Of a stretch of DNA of 64,000 nucleotides, positions 33,099 through 43,287 are shown piece after piece. The translations under genes and the position numbers were made by a program. Numbering within the stretch: position 1 is the first letter of the stretch; each line of letters opens with the position of its first letter. Source of the stretch: Shinisaurus crocodilurus (taxonomy: Eukaryota; Chordata; Lepidosauria; Squamata; Shinisauridae); contig CM037878.1 of the NCBI GenBank assembly GCA_021292165.1, positions 868,001-932,000 on the forward strand. Reading direction: 5' to 3'. Under the pieces are notes generated by a model, which was not told the DNA's origin, made no database searches, and saw only the letters and a program-made list of their open reading frames with translations.

Positions 33099-34865
33099 AT
33101 GGAGCTGCGTGGCCGCGCTCCCCTCCTGCTCCTCGGCGGCTGGGTCCTCCTCGGCCTGGCTGGCGGGCAGTGCCCAGAGATATGCACCTGCTCCAGGTCT
33201 GCCCAGGTGGAGTGCGCGGGCCCCCACATCGCAGAGATGCCGTCCCCCCTGCCCGGCCGCGCCATGATGAGCCTGCAGGTCCTCAACACGGGCATCGAGG
33301 AGCTGGGGGAAGCCGCCTTCGGGAACGCCTCCCTGCTCATCGCCCTGCGGATGGAGAAGAACAGCCTGAGCCGCCTCCGCCCCGGCGCCTTCCGCCACCT
33401 GGCCTCGCTGCGCTACCTCAGCATGTCCAGCAACCGGATCCGGGAGCTGCCGCCGGAGGCCTTCCTGGGCCTGGGCAAGCTGGAGGCGCTGCTGCTCTCG
33501 GGCAACCAGCTGCTCCGCATCCACCCCGCCCTCTTCGCCCAGCTGAGCGGCCTCCGGGAGCTCCAGCTGCAGGGCAACAGCCTGCAGGCCGTCCCGCCGG
33601 GCGCCTTCGACCAGCTGCCCTCCCTCGCCAAGCTCAACCTGGCCAGGAACCGCCTCTCGCAGCTCCCGCCGCGGCTCTTTGCGCGGCTGCGGCGCCTCCA
33701 GGTGCTGCGGCTCTACGAGAACCAGCTCGCCGAGGTGCCGCCCGGAGCCTTTGACGGCCTCGCCGAGCTGCAGGAGCTGGGCCTGCACCAGAACCGGATC
33801 CGCCAGCTTCCCGCCGGGCTCTTCGCGGCCAACCGCGGGCTGCAGAAGCTGTACCTCTCCAACAACGACATCGAGGCCCTCCCGGAAGGCCTCTTGCTGG
33901 GCCTGCCGGAGCTCTCCCGGTTGTCCCTCTTTGGGAACGCCCTGCGGGAGCTGCGCCCGGGCACCTTCGGGCCCATGCCCATGCTGGGGGAGCTGTGGCT
34001 CTACGACAACCGGCTGGCCTCCGTGCCCGCCCGGGTCTTTGGCAACCTGACGGGGCTGCAGCTCCTCATCCTGAGCCGGAACCGGCTGCGCTCCGTCTCC
34101 CCGGCGGCCTTTGCCGGGCTGGCCGAGCTCCTGGAGGTCTCGCTGCACACCAACGAGCTCCGCGCTCTGGACGCAGAGACCTTCCGCGGCCTCGCCAAGC
34201 TGCAGAACGTCTCCCTGCAGCACAACCGGCTCGGCGCCTTGCCGGCTGGCCTCTTCCAGGAGACGCCCGGCCTGGCGACCGTCCGCCTGCAGAACAACTC
34301 CCTGGAGAGCCTCCCTGCGGGCTTCTTCGACCGCCTGCCCCGCCTGCGTGAGGTCGGGCTACACGACAACCCCTGGCGCTGCGACGCCGGACTCCTGGCG
34401 CTCAGGAGGTGGCTGCAGGAGAACCGGGCCCACCTGGGGGGCAGCCGGCCCATGTGCGCCGCGCCTCTGGCGGTGCGGGGGCGGCCCATTGTGGAGCTGG
34501 ACGAGCGGCAGTTTGGCTTGGAGCCCGCCGAAGCCACCGACTGGCTGAGGCCCACCTCTGGCCACACGGAGACCCCCGCCCAGGACCCGAGGCCGCGGAC
34601 CCGGCCGCCCCCACACAGCCGGCACCCCCCTCTGGACAATGAGCCCGGCAGTGCCGAGACCGAGGAAGAATTCCCGGCGGCAGCCACTGGCCTTCCGGAC
34701 CCTGGGAGCAGCCACGCAGAGGGGGGGATCTGGGGCCTGACGCGCACCCAGACCGGGGTGGTGGTCACCTGCATTGTGGTCGGCTGTGCCCTGCTGCTCC
34801 TGGCGCTGGCTGCGGTGGCCATCTACGGTTACCGGAGGAGGAGCCCGGCTCAAAGCAGGGCATAA
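33099..34865 (+). CDS. LRRC15: leucine-rich repeat-containing protein 15, main coding exon
   Basis: This encodes a type I membrane glycoprotein of 588 residues (human about 581) with a signal peptide (about 1-23), an LRRNT cysteine cap 'CPEICTCSRSAQVEC' and 15 tandem LRRs of the form LxxLxLxxNxLxxLPxxxF. An LRRCT cap beginning 'NPWRCD' follows, then a Pro/Glu-rich stem (about 485-547), one membrane span (about 553-578) and the short tail RRRSPAQSRA. The stretches 'SLQVLNTGIEEL', 'LRLYENQL', 'GPMPMLGELWLYDN' and 'LQNVSLQHNRL' match LRRC15 as I know it, and the membrane anchor separates it from CPN2. Family knowledge: a cell-surface protein linked to adhesion and matrix contacts. The start was chosen because a 'tttgcctgcag' acceptor ends at 33093 and the first ATG follows five bases later. 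Third codon positions are almost all G or C, which produces long false frames on the antisense strand. CPN2 follows 5.2 kb downstream in the same direction. Confidence 0.93.
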   Translation: MELRGRAPLLLLGGWVLLGLAGGQCPEICTCSRSAQVECAGPHIAEMPSPLPGRAMMSLQVLNTGIEELGEAAFGNASLLIALRMEKNSLSRLRPGAFRHLASLRYLSMSSNRIRELPPEAFLGLGKLEALLLSGNQLLRIHPALFAQLSGLRELQLQGNSLQAVPPGAFDQLPSLAKLNLARNRLSQLPPRLFARLRRLQVLRLYENQLAEVPPGAFDGLAELQELGLHQNRIRQLPAGLFAANRGLQKLYLSNNDIEALPEGLLLGLPELSRLSLFGNALRELRPGTFGPMPMLGELWLYDNRLASVPARVFGNLTGLQLLILSRNRLRSVSPAAFAGLAELLEVSLHTNELRALDAETFRGLAKLQNVSLQHNRLGALPAGLFQETPGLATVRLQNNSLESLPAGFFDRLPRLREVGLHDNPWRCDAGLLALRRWLQENRAHLGGSRPMCAAPLAVRGRPIVELDERQFGLEPAEATDWLRPTSGHTETPAQDPRPRTRPPPHSRHPPLDNEPGSAETEEEFPAAATGLPDPGSSHAEGGIWGLTRTQTGVVVTCIVVGCALLLLALAAVAIYGYRRRSPAQSRA

Positions 34866-35517
34866 AAGCAGGCTTGGGAGAGCATGCGCACCAGTCTAAG
34901 ACACGGGGTGGGGGGGACACATCTATCTTGCACCCCTTTCTCCAGCAGCCACACCCTTCTCACAAGGCAGCCTCCAGGACTCTGTGGGCACCTGCTGACT
35001 CACCCCTCCTGGCGCCTCCCCTCCCGGCACGAGGCGTGCGCGTGGGCCGCCAGTGATCTGCACCACTCTCTGTGCCTCACGCAGCGTCCCCCAGGCTGGA
35101 TGGGCCCCGGGGCACATTTCTCCCAGGCAATGCTCTCCTCCAGAAGCTGAGCTCCCCCAGACGTGCACAGCCCCACTGCCTCTGAAGGGCAGTGCTGGGT
35201 GTGTGGGTGGGGGCTTTGGGGCTGTGCCCCTCCACCTGGCCAGCCCTCCCTCCTGCGGCCCGAAGGCCCCGTGGCTGCCCTTTGTGGGCCATGCAGTTGT
35301 GGCCGAGATGAGCCACAGGCAGTGTCACAGTGGCTGGGCGAGGCTCCTCGGCCTAGCCCCAGGCAGAAAGGACCGGGGCAAACTCCGGACAGAAGCCGGG
35401 GTGGGCGGGAGGCTCTTCTCCTCGTAGCCGGAGGCTCCTGCTGGGAAGGCAAATGGGAGCCAGGGAAAGCGTGCCCGGAGTCCCTCCATTCAGGCAATGT
35501 GGCAGCCCCCAGTCTGG
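34866..35517. other. 3' flank of LRRC15, presumed 3' UTR
   Basis: No coding frame with a family match was found. I see no clear AATAAA in the first few hundred bases, so the transcript end cannot be placed. Confidence 0.4.
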
Positions 35518-35525
35518 GCGAGAGG

Positions 35526-35691
35526 CAGGGCCGGTGCTACCATTAGGCCAACTAGGCAGCCGCCTAGGGCGCAGGGCTAAAGGGGGCACCAGAAACGCCT
35601 TGGAAAAAAAATACAGCGCTCTCAAGTGGGAAGGGGGGGCGCTAAATATCTGATCTTGCCTAGGGCACCAAACTGCCTTGCACCGGTCCTG
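35526..35691. mobile_element. hAT-like element, 166 bp, perfect TSD GCGAGAGG
   Basis: It opens CAGGGCCGGTGCTACC and closes 'gcaccggtcctg'. GCGAGAGG is repeated exactly at 35518-35525 and 35692-35699. Internal words 'aggcagccgcctagggcgc' and 'gcgctaaatatctgat' match, inverted, the larger relative at 14135-14447. It is non-autonomous and lies 0.7 kb downstream of the LRRC15 stop, possibly within its 3' UTR. Confidence 0.9.
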
Positions 35692-35699
35692 GCGAGAGG

Positions 35700-37400
35700 C
35701 CATTCCCAGGGTGTGGCCCGTGGGGAGGTGGCTTTGGCCCATAGATCTCCTGAGCACAATGGTGCTTTGCGGCCATCAGGCGCTCCGAGGGGCTGCTCAG
35801 GAGTGGGCACCTCACGCTGGCGCGATCCACGAACTCCTTCAGTGGCCTCACAGTGAGATGACTGCCCAGCAGTCTCTTCCGCTCCACATTCTGGAGAGGA
35901 GGAGGCTGCCCTGTTTTCGGTGGCCTGGGGAAGCACCCTGGGTTGGGGCTTTCCCTGCTGGCATGCATGCACACGAACAACTAGGGATTCCGGAGGAGGC
36001 TGTGGAAGAAAAGCGGCTTGCCTGCAGTAAAGGCTTGAGGAGCCCAGCTCTCCTCCTGCAAGCCCACTTCTAGGGATTTGCGCTGGATGGCTGTTGAGAC
36101 GCTCCCAGACACTCGGGCAGTTGCTCCTTCCAACTGGCGGCTTTGCAGGAGGCCAGCATATCACGAAGCAGACTTGCGTGTTTGGCCAGAGTCACCACAG
36201 GGGGGGCTCGTTACACAGGAGGAATTGTCCCGCTGAATGCAGCCTTCCTGGACATATGCAATGTCAGTGCTGCTAACCCATTTATGAAAGTTCCCCGTGC
36301 CAAAAAGTAAACGTTGCAATACGATCCATTTGAAAACGCAAAGGTAGCCGTGTTGGCCAAAATAAAATTTCCAAAATCTGTATCACCGTACCTTTATTCG
36401 GCCAACTCAAAGGTCACAGAATAGTGTGCACACTTTCAAGTTCTGCAGAACTCTTCATCAGGAAAGACGGGGAACAAAGCAAAAGGCCAGGGGGAGGGAG
36501 GGAGGGAGGGAGGGAGGGAGGGAAAAAGTGGCTGATGTTCCAGCCACAGAGTCTGCGTTTGGTTACAGGCTAGAGGTGGAAAGTGGGAGGAGGCTGCAGA
36601 CATTCAAGTTACGCTCTAATTTGTAGGCTTCTAAATTTGAAGTTGAATTTTTTAATTTATCTTTTTATAAACGTTGACATGTAATTTTTGCTTGAGCCCC
36701 CCTCCATCTGGGCTCTTCCCTCACATGCAAGGAGGAGCATGGGCAGCCTTACAATCTGCTTGCCACAGCAGTAGCAGAAAACCTGGCAAAGGCTTCCTGG
36801 CACTCCCCAGCTGTTGCCCACGGGGACTGCCGGCCTGCGCTCTCCTCCCTGCCAGATGGGGGGGGGGCATCCTCCCTGCCTCCCTCCCTCCCTCTGCCGG
36901 GGAATCTGGTCTCTCCTCACTGGACATTCTTCATTCCTCTTTAGGAAAAACACGTGCTTGGATTCATTTGTGAGCGGAAAATTCCTTGGAAATATGCTGT
37001 ACATGGAAGAGTCTCTTTAAAAGTTGTTCTGTTTGTTGAATGCCAGAATCTATTAAAATCCGTTGTTACCACTGCAGCCCTAGCCATGGATTGGGGGGGG
37101 GGCGGGGGGGGGCAGGAGATGATTACAGAGAATTGGGTGGGGAGGCGCAGTTGTCTTTTAACCTCCCTGTCTCCTTTCTGGGCCCCTGCGGAGCCCACAG
37201 CCAGGCAACCTGGGATTTTAGCACCGTCCTGACTGGGCAGCAGCGGCGTAGCTCCCACCCCACCACGCGCTTCCATCCAGAAACAGCCAAGGAGTGACCG
37301 ATGGCCGCCCCCTGGTAGCTGCCCGTGCCATTTGTTGGGACTTTCATTAGATGCCAGGAGAAGGTATATTTATTGGTTATTATCCTTCCTCACCTTAGTG
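35700..37400. other. intergenic stretch, mostly unclassified
   Basis: No gene was recognised. At 36325-36470 there is a dispersed-repeat-like phrase ('aaaggtagccgtgttggcc...acctttattcggccaactcaaaggtcacagaatagtgtgcacactttcaagttctgcagaactcttcatc'), followed by a (GGGA)n run at 36488-36522. The remainder is of ordinary composition. Confidence 0.45.
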
Positions 37401-37473
37401 CAGTGTTCTCCAACCTTGGGTCCCCAGATGTTTTTGGCCTACAACTCCCAGCATGCCGCAGCCAGCTACGCTT
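37401..37473. mobile_element. hAT-like foldback MITE, left half only
   Basis: It begins CAGTGTTCTCCAACCTTGGG and runs to 'agctacgct', then changes to unrelated sequence. The mirror half is missing, so no duplication can be checked. Confidence 0.8.
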
Positions 37474-38439
37474 TAAGGCAGGCTGCTTTAAGGCAGACTG
37501 GATTTCCCTGGTATCACCCCCTTTTTGCCCTGTAAAACAATAATCACACAAGTAGTCTTGTGAAAGGTAAAAATAACATTTACGCACTCAGTATGCAGCT
37601 TTGTTTCAGGCAGGCTTAAAATGGTTACTCCGTTACTAAAACATACTTAAGTTTAGTTTAACATGGAGTTTAACAGAGGTTCTCACCTTGCTAGCATATT
37701 GCAGAGCCGCCAAAAGTAGGAAGAAGAGAGAGAGAGAGAGAGAGAGAGAACTACACCCACTTCCTGTCTGGGCAAAAAAGGGGGAGTGACCTACCTTACA
37801 GAGTCCCCTTTCATGCGCCTATCTAGCAAAACATGAATTGGCTGCATTTGAATATCGCACGCCATCCACATCTCTCCCACAGAGGCATGGCTGGAAGATG
37901 GCCGAGGTTCTCCCCGCTTTTTTAGCTCCACAAGGAGCTGGAGTCTAAGGGAGAAATGCAGCTGGACAAGAAGGTTCAAACCTCCTCTACTACCTGCGGG
38001 CGGGGGTCCCAATCTGGATCAGGGCCCCATGGGTTTACGGTACTTCAAGGTAAAAAAAGATGGGTGAGGATCAGCTGCACATTGCGTATTTAATGAGAAC
38101 TGTAAATCTGTGGAAACCATCGCCGCCTGCAGCCGTCTTTTCTCTGGGCTCTGCACACACGTTTTCTCAGCAGCAACCAGAAGAGGCGAGCAACACCTGC
38201 TCTTGCATTAGGCCCAAAGCAGGCTGAAATGGCGGCACGGGCCGCTCATTCCCGCACAAAAGCAGGCATGGCGGCGGTGGTGGTAGAGCGAGGCGGCGTC
38301 CACGGTGTTGCCCCCCCTGAGGCAAAGCAGGAAGGGGCACTTGGACCGCACAGGGGGGCCTCCTTGGGGTGCGGTGTTGGCAGGGCAGGGACAGGGCAAG
38401 CAGAGGGCGGGCGGGCGGGCCAATGGTGGCTGCGATCCA

Positions 38440-39110
38440 GCGGCCCTGGAGCACCTCGTTGCCGTCCTGGAAGCGAGTGACCAGGAAAGAGACCTTGGAG
38501 TCGTCGTGGGGAGTTCAGTGGCAATGGCCAGTGTGGCGTAGTGGTGAGAGTGTTGGACTGGGACCCGGGAGATCCGGGTTCTAGTCCCCACTCAGCCATG
38601 AAACTCACTGGGTGACGTTGGGCCAGTCACTGACTCTCAGCCTCACCTACCCCACAGGGTTGTTGTGAGGATAAAGTAGAGAGAAGGAAGATTCTGTAAG
38701 CCGCCTTGGGTTCCTTACAGGAAAAAAGGCGGGGTATAAATAAAATAAATAAACAAACAAAATACCTGGCCAACCCCATAGGCGGCAGCTGTGAAAGGGG
38801 CAAATTCCATGCACCAGATCATTTGGGAAGGCATCGAAAATAAAACTGCCAATCTCCTCATGCCCTTCTATGAAACTAGGCTGAGACCACCCTTGGAACA
38901 CTGTGCTTCATTCCGGTTGCCCCCTCGCAAACTGGCAAAGGCGCAGAAAAGAGCTGCCCAGGGCTGCAGCACCTGCACTATGAGAAGAAGTGGAAGCGTT
39001 TGGGGCCTTTTAGTCTAGCAAAATGACAACTGACGGACATGATGGAGCTTTGTAGAATCATGAGTGGTGTGGAGAAAGTGGTAGAGACGTTTTTTTCTTT
39101 CTCTTTCATG
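38440..39110 (+). mobile_element. CR1-clade LINE fragment interrupted by a SINE
   Basis: The part before 38525 reads 'VTRKETLESSW'-like text in the wrong frame for 'DQE.DLGVVVGSS'. After the SINE it continues AAVKGANSMHQIIWEGIENKTANLLMPFYETRLRPPLEHC, which parallels 'APVKRANSMLGIIRKIIENKTANIRLPLYKSMVRPHLEYC' at 16770-16885. The two halves flank the SINE at 38526-38763. Confidence 0.75.
38526..38763 (+). mobile_element. tRNA-derived SINE, Sauria-SINE type
   Basis: RNA polymerase III box A TGGCGTAGTGG (38534-38544) and box B GGTTCTAGTCC (38577-38587) are in tRNA spacing. They are followed by 'gggccagtcactgactctcagcctcacctacc', 'cagggttgttgtgaggataaa', the tail 'gtaagccgccttgggttcc...aaaaaaggcggggtataaataaaataaa' and an A-rich end. 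A second copy is at 48551-48786, and an inverted tail starts at the right window edge. The tail resembles the Bov-B-type tail of Sauria SINEs, which is the main reason for calling the genome squamate. Confidence 0.88.
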
Positions 39111-39186
39111 AACTTGGGAGTCCCTCACTGAATGAAATGGATGGAGGGTAGATGCAGAACAGGCAAAAGGAAGGACCCCTCCCACC

Positions 39187-39391
39187 ATTAGGGGAGGGGC
39201 CGTGGCTCCGTGGTGGAGCCCCCGCTTGGCACGCAGAAGGCCCCGGTTCAGTGCCCCGCAGCATCGCCAGGCAGACCTGGGAAAGCCACCTGGAGCGCCG
39301 CTGCCGCCGGCCAGTGTTGACCACGCTGGTTGACCTGGACCCGGGCTCTGACTCGGCCCAAGGCAGCTCCCGATGTTCCTTATTATCAGTG
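39187..39391 (+). mobile_element. tRNA-derived SINE, second type
   Basis: It starts 'ggccgtggctccgtggtggagcccccgcttggcacgcagaaggccccggttcagtgccccg', with box A TGGCTCCGTGGTGG and box B GGTTCAGTGCC. It continues 'tgggaaagcc', 'gccagtgttgaccacgctgg' and 'gactcggcccaaggcagctcccgatgttcc'. The same body is at 61045-61245. This is a tRNA-like head with a MIR/L2-like body and differs wholly from the 38526 SINE. Confidence 0.78.
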
Positions 39392-40100
39392 TATGGAATT
39401 CTGCACCCCAAGACAGACCTTGGGCCTGACCCAGAAGGGCTCTCGTTGCACCAACTCCAAGGCCCAGAGCAGGAGCGGACAGCCTGCCGACCCCCTCCCA
39501 CCAGCCCCCTCCCTTCCACAGACCCCACCTGGAACGGGACAGAAGAGCAGGGTCAGCCAGAAGCCCCCTGAAGCCCACCGGGACCCCCGAGCAGGGGGTG
39601 CGGGACTGCAGGCCACGCTTGCCCCACTGGGGGAGCTGCCCTCCGGGGGGGGCCCTTCCAGGGAAGTGGCGGAAAGAGCCCCTTTGCGCTCGGAAGGCCC
39701 CTGCGGCCGCACCCCCGCCCAAGGTCCTTCCCCGGGGCCGGGGCTCGTGGGCTCAGAAGGCGGCTGTGGCTGCCCCAGCAGGATCACGGGGCATTTCGTG
39801 CGCCAGGCGTCCCGGCCACACTCCCCCTCCCGAGGCGAGGGAGCTGCCTTCCGCCGGGCGACTGCCACCGGGAGCGGGGCGTGGGGGCGTCTCGCGGCGG
39901 CTTGTTTGCTGAGAGGCCCGTGCCCTTTCCGCCCCCTCGGCAGCCGCCAGCCAGTGCCCAGGATCTCTGGGGACATGGGATGGTGCCGCCCACAAGCAAG
40001 GTCCGGCAGGTCAGCCGAGCTCAGCCGGTCAGTGACTCCGTCTCTTGGTTGGTAAACACCACTGGGCGAGGGCCTCTCCAGCACGCCGAAGGAGGACACC

Positions 40101-40133
40101 ATGACTCTCCCTGGGCCCCCCAGCGCATGGAGG
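40101..40133 (+). CDS. CPN2: CPN2 predicted first coding exon (11 codons)
   Basis: This is a predicted exon supplying the start codon that the main exon lacks. The ATG is in good context (CACCATGA) and encodes MTLPGPPSAWR. It ends exactly at a strong donor AGG|GTAAGT (GT at 40134) in phase 0. The main exon begins in phase 0 after the acceptor CAG at 41237-41239, giving a 1106-base GT-AG intron. The joined N-terminus would be MTLPGPPSAWR followed by GRRVARGRR and a leucine-rich signal core. Alternatives are a GTG start at 41249 or an unseen different exon. A LINE 3' fragment (40800-41095) lies in the intron. Confidence 0.6.
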
Positions 40134-40799
40134 GTAAGTGCCCGGGAGGAAGCCGAACCACACCTGCCGCCACCTGGGGGCAGGCAGGGCAAGGCGGCTG
40201 GGCCATCCTTTCAGGTGGGCTTCCCCCCAACACGTCACTCGGAGGAGGATGCAGTGCGTCTGTTCGAAGGCCACGGGGATCCTGGGTGGTCTACTCTGGC
40301 TGCACATTGCGCCCTCTAAACAGGGAGTGGGGATCCAGGCGACGACTCCACAGCCACTGCGTGGTAGAAATCCACCACGAGCCTGTGATCCCGTGCCCAG
40401 GGGCTGGGCGTGGGAGGAGGCTGCCACCTCTCCTGGGAAGTGGGAGGGGGTCATCCTGGGCCCTGCTCAGTGGGGCGTGACGGTGGGGGGGGGGGACACT
40501 CACTTAATTATTCTTTGCCCGGCACTGAGGCACATTTCAAAAAACGAATCTCCGAGCCCTTCTGTGTGGTGTGGAAACGTCCTCAGTCTCTGAGGGCCTC
40601 CGAGGGCCTTTCCAGACAATTTGTAAAAAGATGCACGCCCCCCTAGAGTGGCACTCTTGCCTGCCCTGCAGTAGAGCATGCCCCGTGCGCGCACATGTCC
40701 ACGCACACTGGGCCCCTCTCCCAAGCGGCTGAGTAGCTGCTTGGTGGCTGAAGAAGGCTATACATGATGGTCTAATTATGAATATATGATTGATTCGCA

Positions 40800-41095
40800 G
40801 TTAGGTTTAAGGCAGACAAAAGAAAGTACTTCCTCACAATAGCTTACGGAGCTCTCTGCCACAAGATGTGGGGATGGCCTGTGATTTGACAAATTCAGGG
40901 AGGGGGAGCGGGAGGAGACTGGCTGCTAGCCACGATAGAGAAAAGGAACCTCCAGGCTCAGGAGCAGTGTAGCTGAGTACCTGCTGCTGCTGAGCAGTAA
41001 GAGTGAGGAAGGGCTGTTGCCCTCCTGCCTGGCTTGGGGGCTTCCCACAGGCATCTGGCTGGCCACTGCAGGAAACAGGACGCCAGAGTAGGTGG
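40800..41095 (+). mobile_element. CR1-clade LINE 3' end inside the predicted CPN2 intron
   Basis: It reads 'aggcagacaaaagaaagtacttcctcacaatagcttacggagctctctgccacaagatgtggggatggcc', then 'tgttgccctcctgcctggcttgggggcttcccacaggcatctggctggccactg'. It matches the 3' region of the family at 17175-17505. The 3' end is lost. Confidence 0.72.
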
Positions 41096-41239
41096 TCCCT
41101 CCGCCCACCCGCCCGCCCCCAGCAACCAAACACACACATTAAGCCTAACGCACCATGACGCGCTTCTAAAGACGCCTCGCGCACCTGGGCGGCGTTGCCG
41201 AGGCCTGAGGTCTGTCTGTGTGCCTTCCCTCCCCCACAG

Positions 41240-42925
41240 GGCCGACGGGTGGCCCGCGGGCGCCGCCTCCTGCTGCTCTGCCTCCTCGCCGCGGCCCTGC
41301 AGCCCGGCCCGGCCCAGCCCTGCCCGCCTCCGTGCCAGTGCTTCGGGATCACGACCGTCTTCTGCTCCGAGCAATCCCTCCAGGAGGTCCCCGAGGGCAT
41401 CCCCGCCAACGCCACCCAGCTGCTGTTCGTGCAGACCTCCCTGGCCTTCGTCCCCAGCCGGGCCTTCGCCAACAGCAGCGCCCTCCGCAGGCTGCTGTTC
41501 CTCGGCAGCCCCCTCCTCCACTTGGGGGCGGCCCCCTTCGAGGGGCTGCCGAGCCTGCGGGAGCTGGAGATCTCGGGCAGCGAGCTGAGCGCTCTGGCCG
41601 GCGAGAGCTTCCTCGGCTTGGCCAACCTCAGCAAGCTCGCCGTCAAGTTCAGCCCCATTGAGGCCCTGGAGGAGGGGCTCTTCCGGAACACCCCGGGCCT
41701 GGAGGCGCTTCACCTGCAGGGGAACCGGCTCGAGTCCCTGCCCCCGCACCTCTTCCGTCCGCTGGCGCGTTTGGCGACTCTCTCCTTATCCCAAAACCGG
41801 CTTGCCGAGCTGCCCGGGAGCATCTTCGAGCCGCTGCCGCGCCTGCGAGTGCTGAAGCTGAGCGACAACCGCCTGCCCGCCCTGCCCGCCCGCCTCTTCC
41901 TCCCTCTGGGCGCGCTGGAGGAGCTCTTCCTCGACGGCAACGCCCTGGCGGAGCTGCCCGCCGGCCTCCTCTCCCCGCTCTCCCGCCTGAAGCGCCTCCA
42001 CCTTCAGCACAACGCGCTGGTGCAGCTGCGGCCGGCCGCCTTCGCCGCCCTCGACAGCCTGGCCTTCCTGCAGCTGGACGGCAACCGGCTGGGGGAGCTG
42101 CCCGGCGGACTCTTCCAGGGCACCCCCCGTCTGCTGGAGCTCTCGGTGGCCCACAACCGGCTCCAGGAGATCCCGGAGGGGCTCTTTGGCGAACTCCCCG
42201 ACCTGGCCATCCTCACGCTGTCGCATAACCACCTCCGCCGGTTGCCCGCCGGGCTCTTCCGGGGCTTGCCGGCCCTCAGCAGGCTGCAGCTGAGCCACAA
42301 CAACCTCACCGCCCTCCCGAGAGAGGCGTTCGCCAACCTCTCCAGCTTGGAGGCCCTGGACCTCGCGCACAACCGGCTGCTGAGCCTGCCGGAAGGGATC
42401 TTCGACTCCAACGAGGTCCTCTTCAACGTGGCTCTGAGAGACAACCCCTGGGCCTGCGACTGCCACCTGGCGCACCTGGCCGAGTGGCTGCGGTACGCGG
42501 AGAGCCCCCTCAACGCCCAGGCCTTCTGCGGGAGCCCGGCGCACTTGCAGGGACGCAGCCTCCCCGGGCTCCAGGCAGAGCAGCTGGTCTGCCGCCGTGA
42601 GCCCGCATCCAGCCGCTGCCGAGCAGAGGCTCAGGACCCCTCGGGGGCGCCGGGCACCCTGCCCCAGTGTTCCTACGAAGACCCGGCGGGGGCCGTCCAC
42701 CTCGAGTGCGACGCAGCCGACTGCCACCAGCTCAGCCTGTGTCTCCCGCGAGGGGAGGGCTCGCACGGGCCGGGGCAGCACTTCAGCCGGAACTGGACCC
42801 TGGGCTCGGCCTGTGGGAAGATGAGAGTCCGCATAACGGTGAGCATCGAGGAAGGTGAGCCCCGGCAAGGAGGACAGGCCAGTCCCACCGTGGCCGCGGC
42901 ACCGGCACACAAGGAACCGGCCTGA
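41240..42925 (+). CDS. CPN2: carboxypeptidase N subunit 2, main coding exon
   Basis: It encodes 561 residues (572 with the predicted first exon; human about 545). Carboxypeptidase N is a plasma enzyme that trims C-terminal Lys/Arg from anaphylatoxins and kinins; this glycosylated 83-kDa-type subunit stabilises and carries the catalytic CPN1. Seen in order: a hydrophobic signal core, LRRNT 'QPCPPPCQCFGITTVFC', about 14 LRRs, and an LRRCT starting 'NPWACDCHLAHLAEWL'. The C-terminal domain 'QCSYEDPAGAVHLEC' and 'SACGKMRVRITVSIE' is specific to CPN2. There is no membrane span, so it is secreted. The residues after SIE extend ~20 beyond the human end. N-glycosylation sites include NAT, NSS, NLS, NLT and NWT. 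There is no in-frame ATG between the upstream stop and the signal peptide: the expected position reads GTG (41249). Third positions are strongly GC-rich. Confidence 0.92.
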   Translation, partial: GRRVARGRRLLLLCLLAAALQPGPAQPCPPPCQCFGITTVFCSEQSLQEVPEGIPANATQLLFVQTSLAFVPSRAFANSSALRRLLFLGSPLLHLGAAPFEGLPSLRELEISGSELSALAGESFLGLANLSKLAVKFSPIEALEEGLFRNTPGLEALHLQGNRLESLPPHLFRPLARLATLSLSQNRLAELPGSIFEPLPRLRVLKLSDNRLPALPARLFLPLGALEELFLDGNALAELPAGLLSPLSRLKRLHLQHNALVQLRPAAFAALDSLAFLQLDGNRLGELPGGLFQGTPRLLELSVAHNRLQEIPEGLFGELPDLAILTLSHNHLRRLPAGLFRGLPALSRLQLSHNNLTALPREAFANLSSLEALDLAHNRLLSLPEGIFDSNEVLFNVALRDNPWACDCHLAHLAEWLRYAESPLNAQAFCGSPAHLQGRSLPGLQAEQLVCRREPASSRCRAEAQDPSGAPGTLPQCSYEDPAGAVHLECDAADCHQLSLCLPRGEGSHGPGQHFSRNWTLGSACGKMRVRITVSIEEGEPRQGGQASPTVAAAPAHKEPA

Positions 42926-43220
42926 GCAGGAGGACGCCCTTGCAGCAGCCACGCAGAGCCCGTGTCGGATGGGGGGGGGGGGAGGAAGGGGACCCAGGAG
43001 AACCAGCTCCAGGTTTTACCTCAGCTGCACCTGGTGGGATGGCTCTGGACGTGTCACACTCTCTCAGCCTACCTTGCAGGGCTGCTGTAAGGACAAGCAT
43101 GCCAAAGATTTACAAAGTGTGTTGCATGTCAAAAAGCATTATAAATTTTTTTGTCAGCCATGCTGTTCTCTTATGCAAAGTGGAGAGAGAGCCCCCCCCC
43201 CCCTGCCTATCAATCTAGAC
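42926..43220. other. 3' flank of CPN2 with a decayed SINE body
   Basis: The sequence 'gtgtcacactctctcagcctaccttgcagggctgctgtaaggacaa' (43040-43085) resembles the body of the Sauria-type SINE at 38526 but lacks its tRNA head. No clear poly-A signal was found. Confidence 0.4.
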
Positions 43221-43279
43221 CTGTGTTCTCCAACCTTGGGTCCCCAGATGTTTTGGGGACCCAAGCTTGGAGAACACTG
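43221..43279. mobile_element. minimal 59-bp hAT-like foldback, perfect TSD ATCTAGAC
   Basis: It consists of little more than the ends of the 2365 family: CTGTGTTCTCCAACCTTGGG at the left, then 'tccccagatgttttggggaccc', then the inverse end '...gcttggagaacactg'. ATCTAGAC is duplicated exactly at 43213-43220 and 43280-43287. It shows that the outer ~30 bases were enough for mobilisation, or that the centre was lost after insertion. Confidence 0.88.
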
Positions 43280-43287
43280 ATCTAGAC

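Noticed and set aside
33063..34223. 386-codon open frame on the minus strand opposite LRRC15
   Set aside because: It is the mirror of a very GC-rich LRR repeat array. Third positions without A or T remove stops from the antisense frames. The same happens opposite CPN2 (41786-42952).
38534..38587. Possible genuine tRNA gene
   Set aside because: Boxes A and B are present, but the body and tail are those of a SINE also found at 48551, and there is no cloverleaf acceptor stem.
41195..41239. CPN2 start at 41195
   Set aside because: That codon is TTG, and the following bases are a pyrimidine tract with an acceptor, so they are intron.
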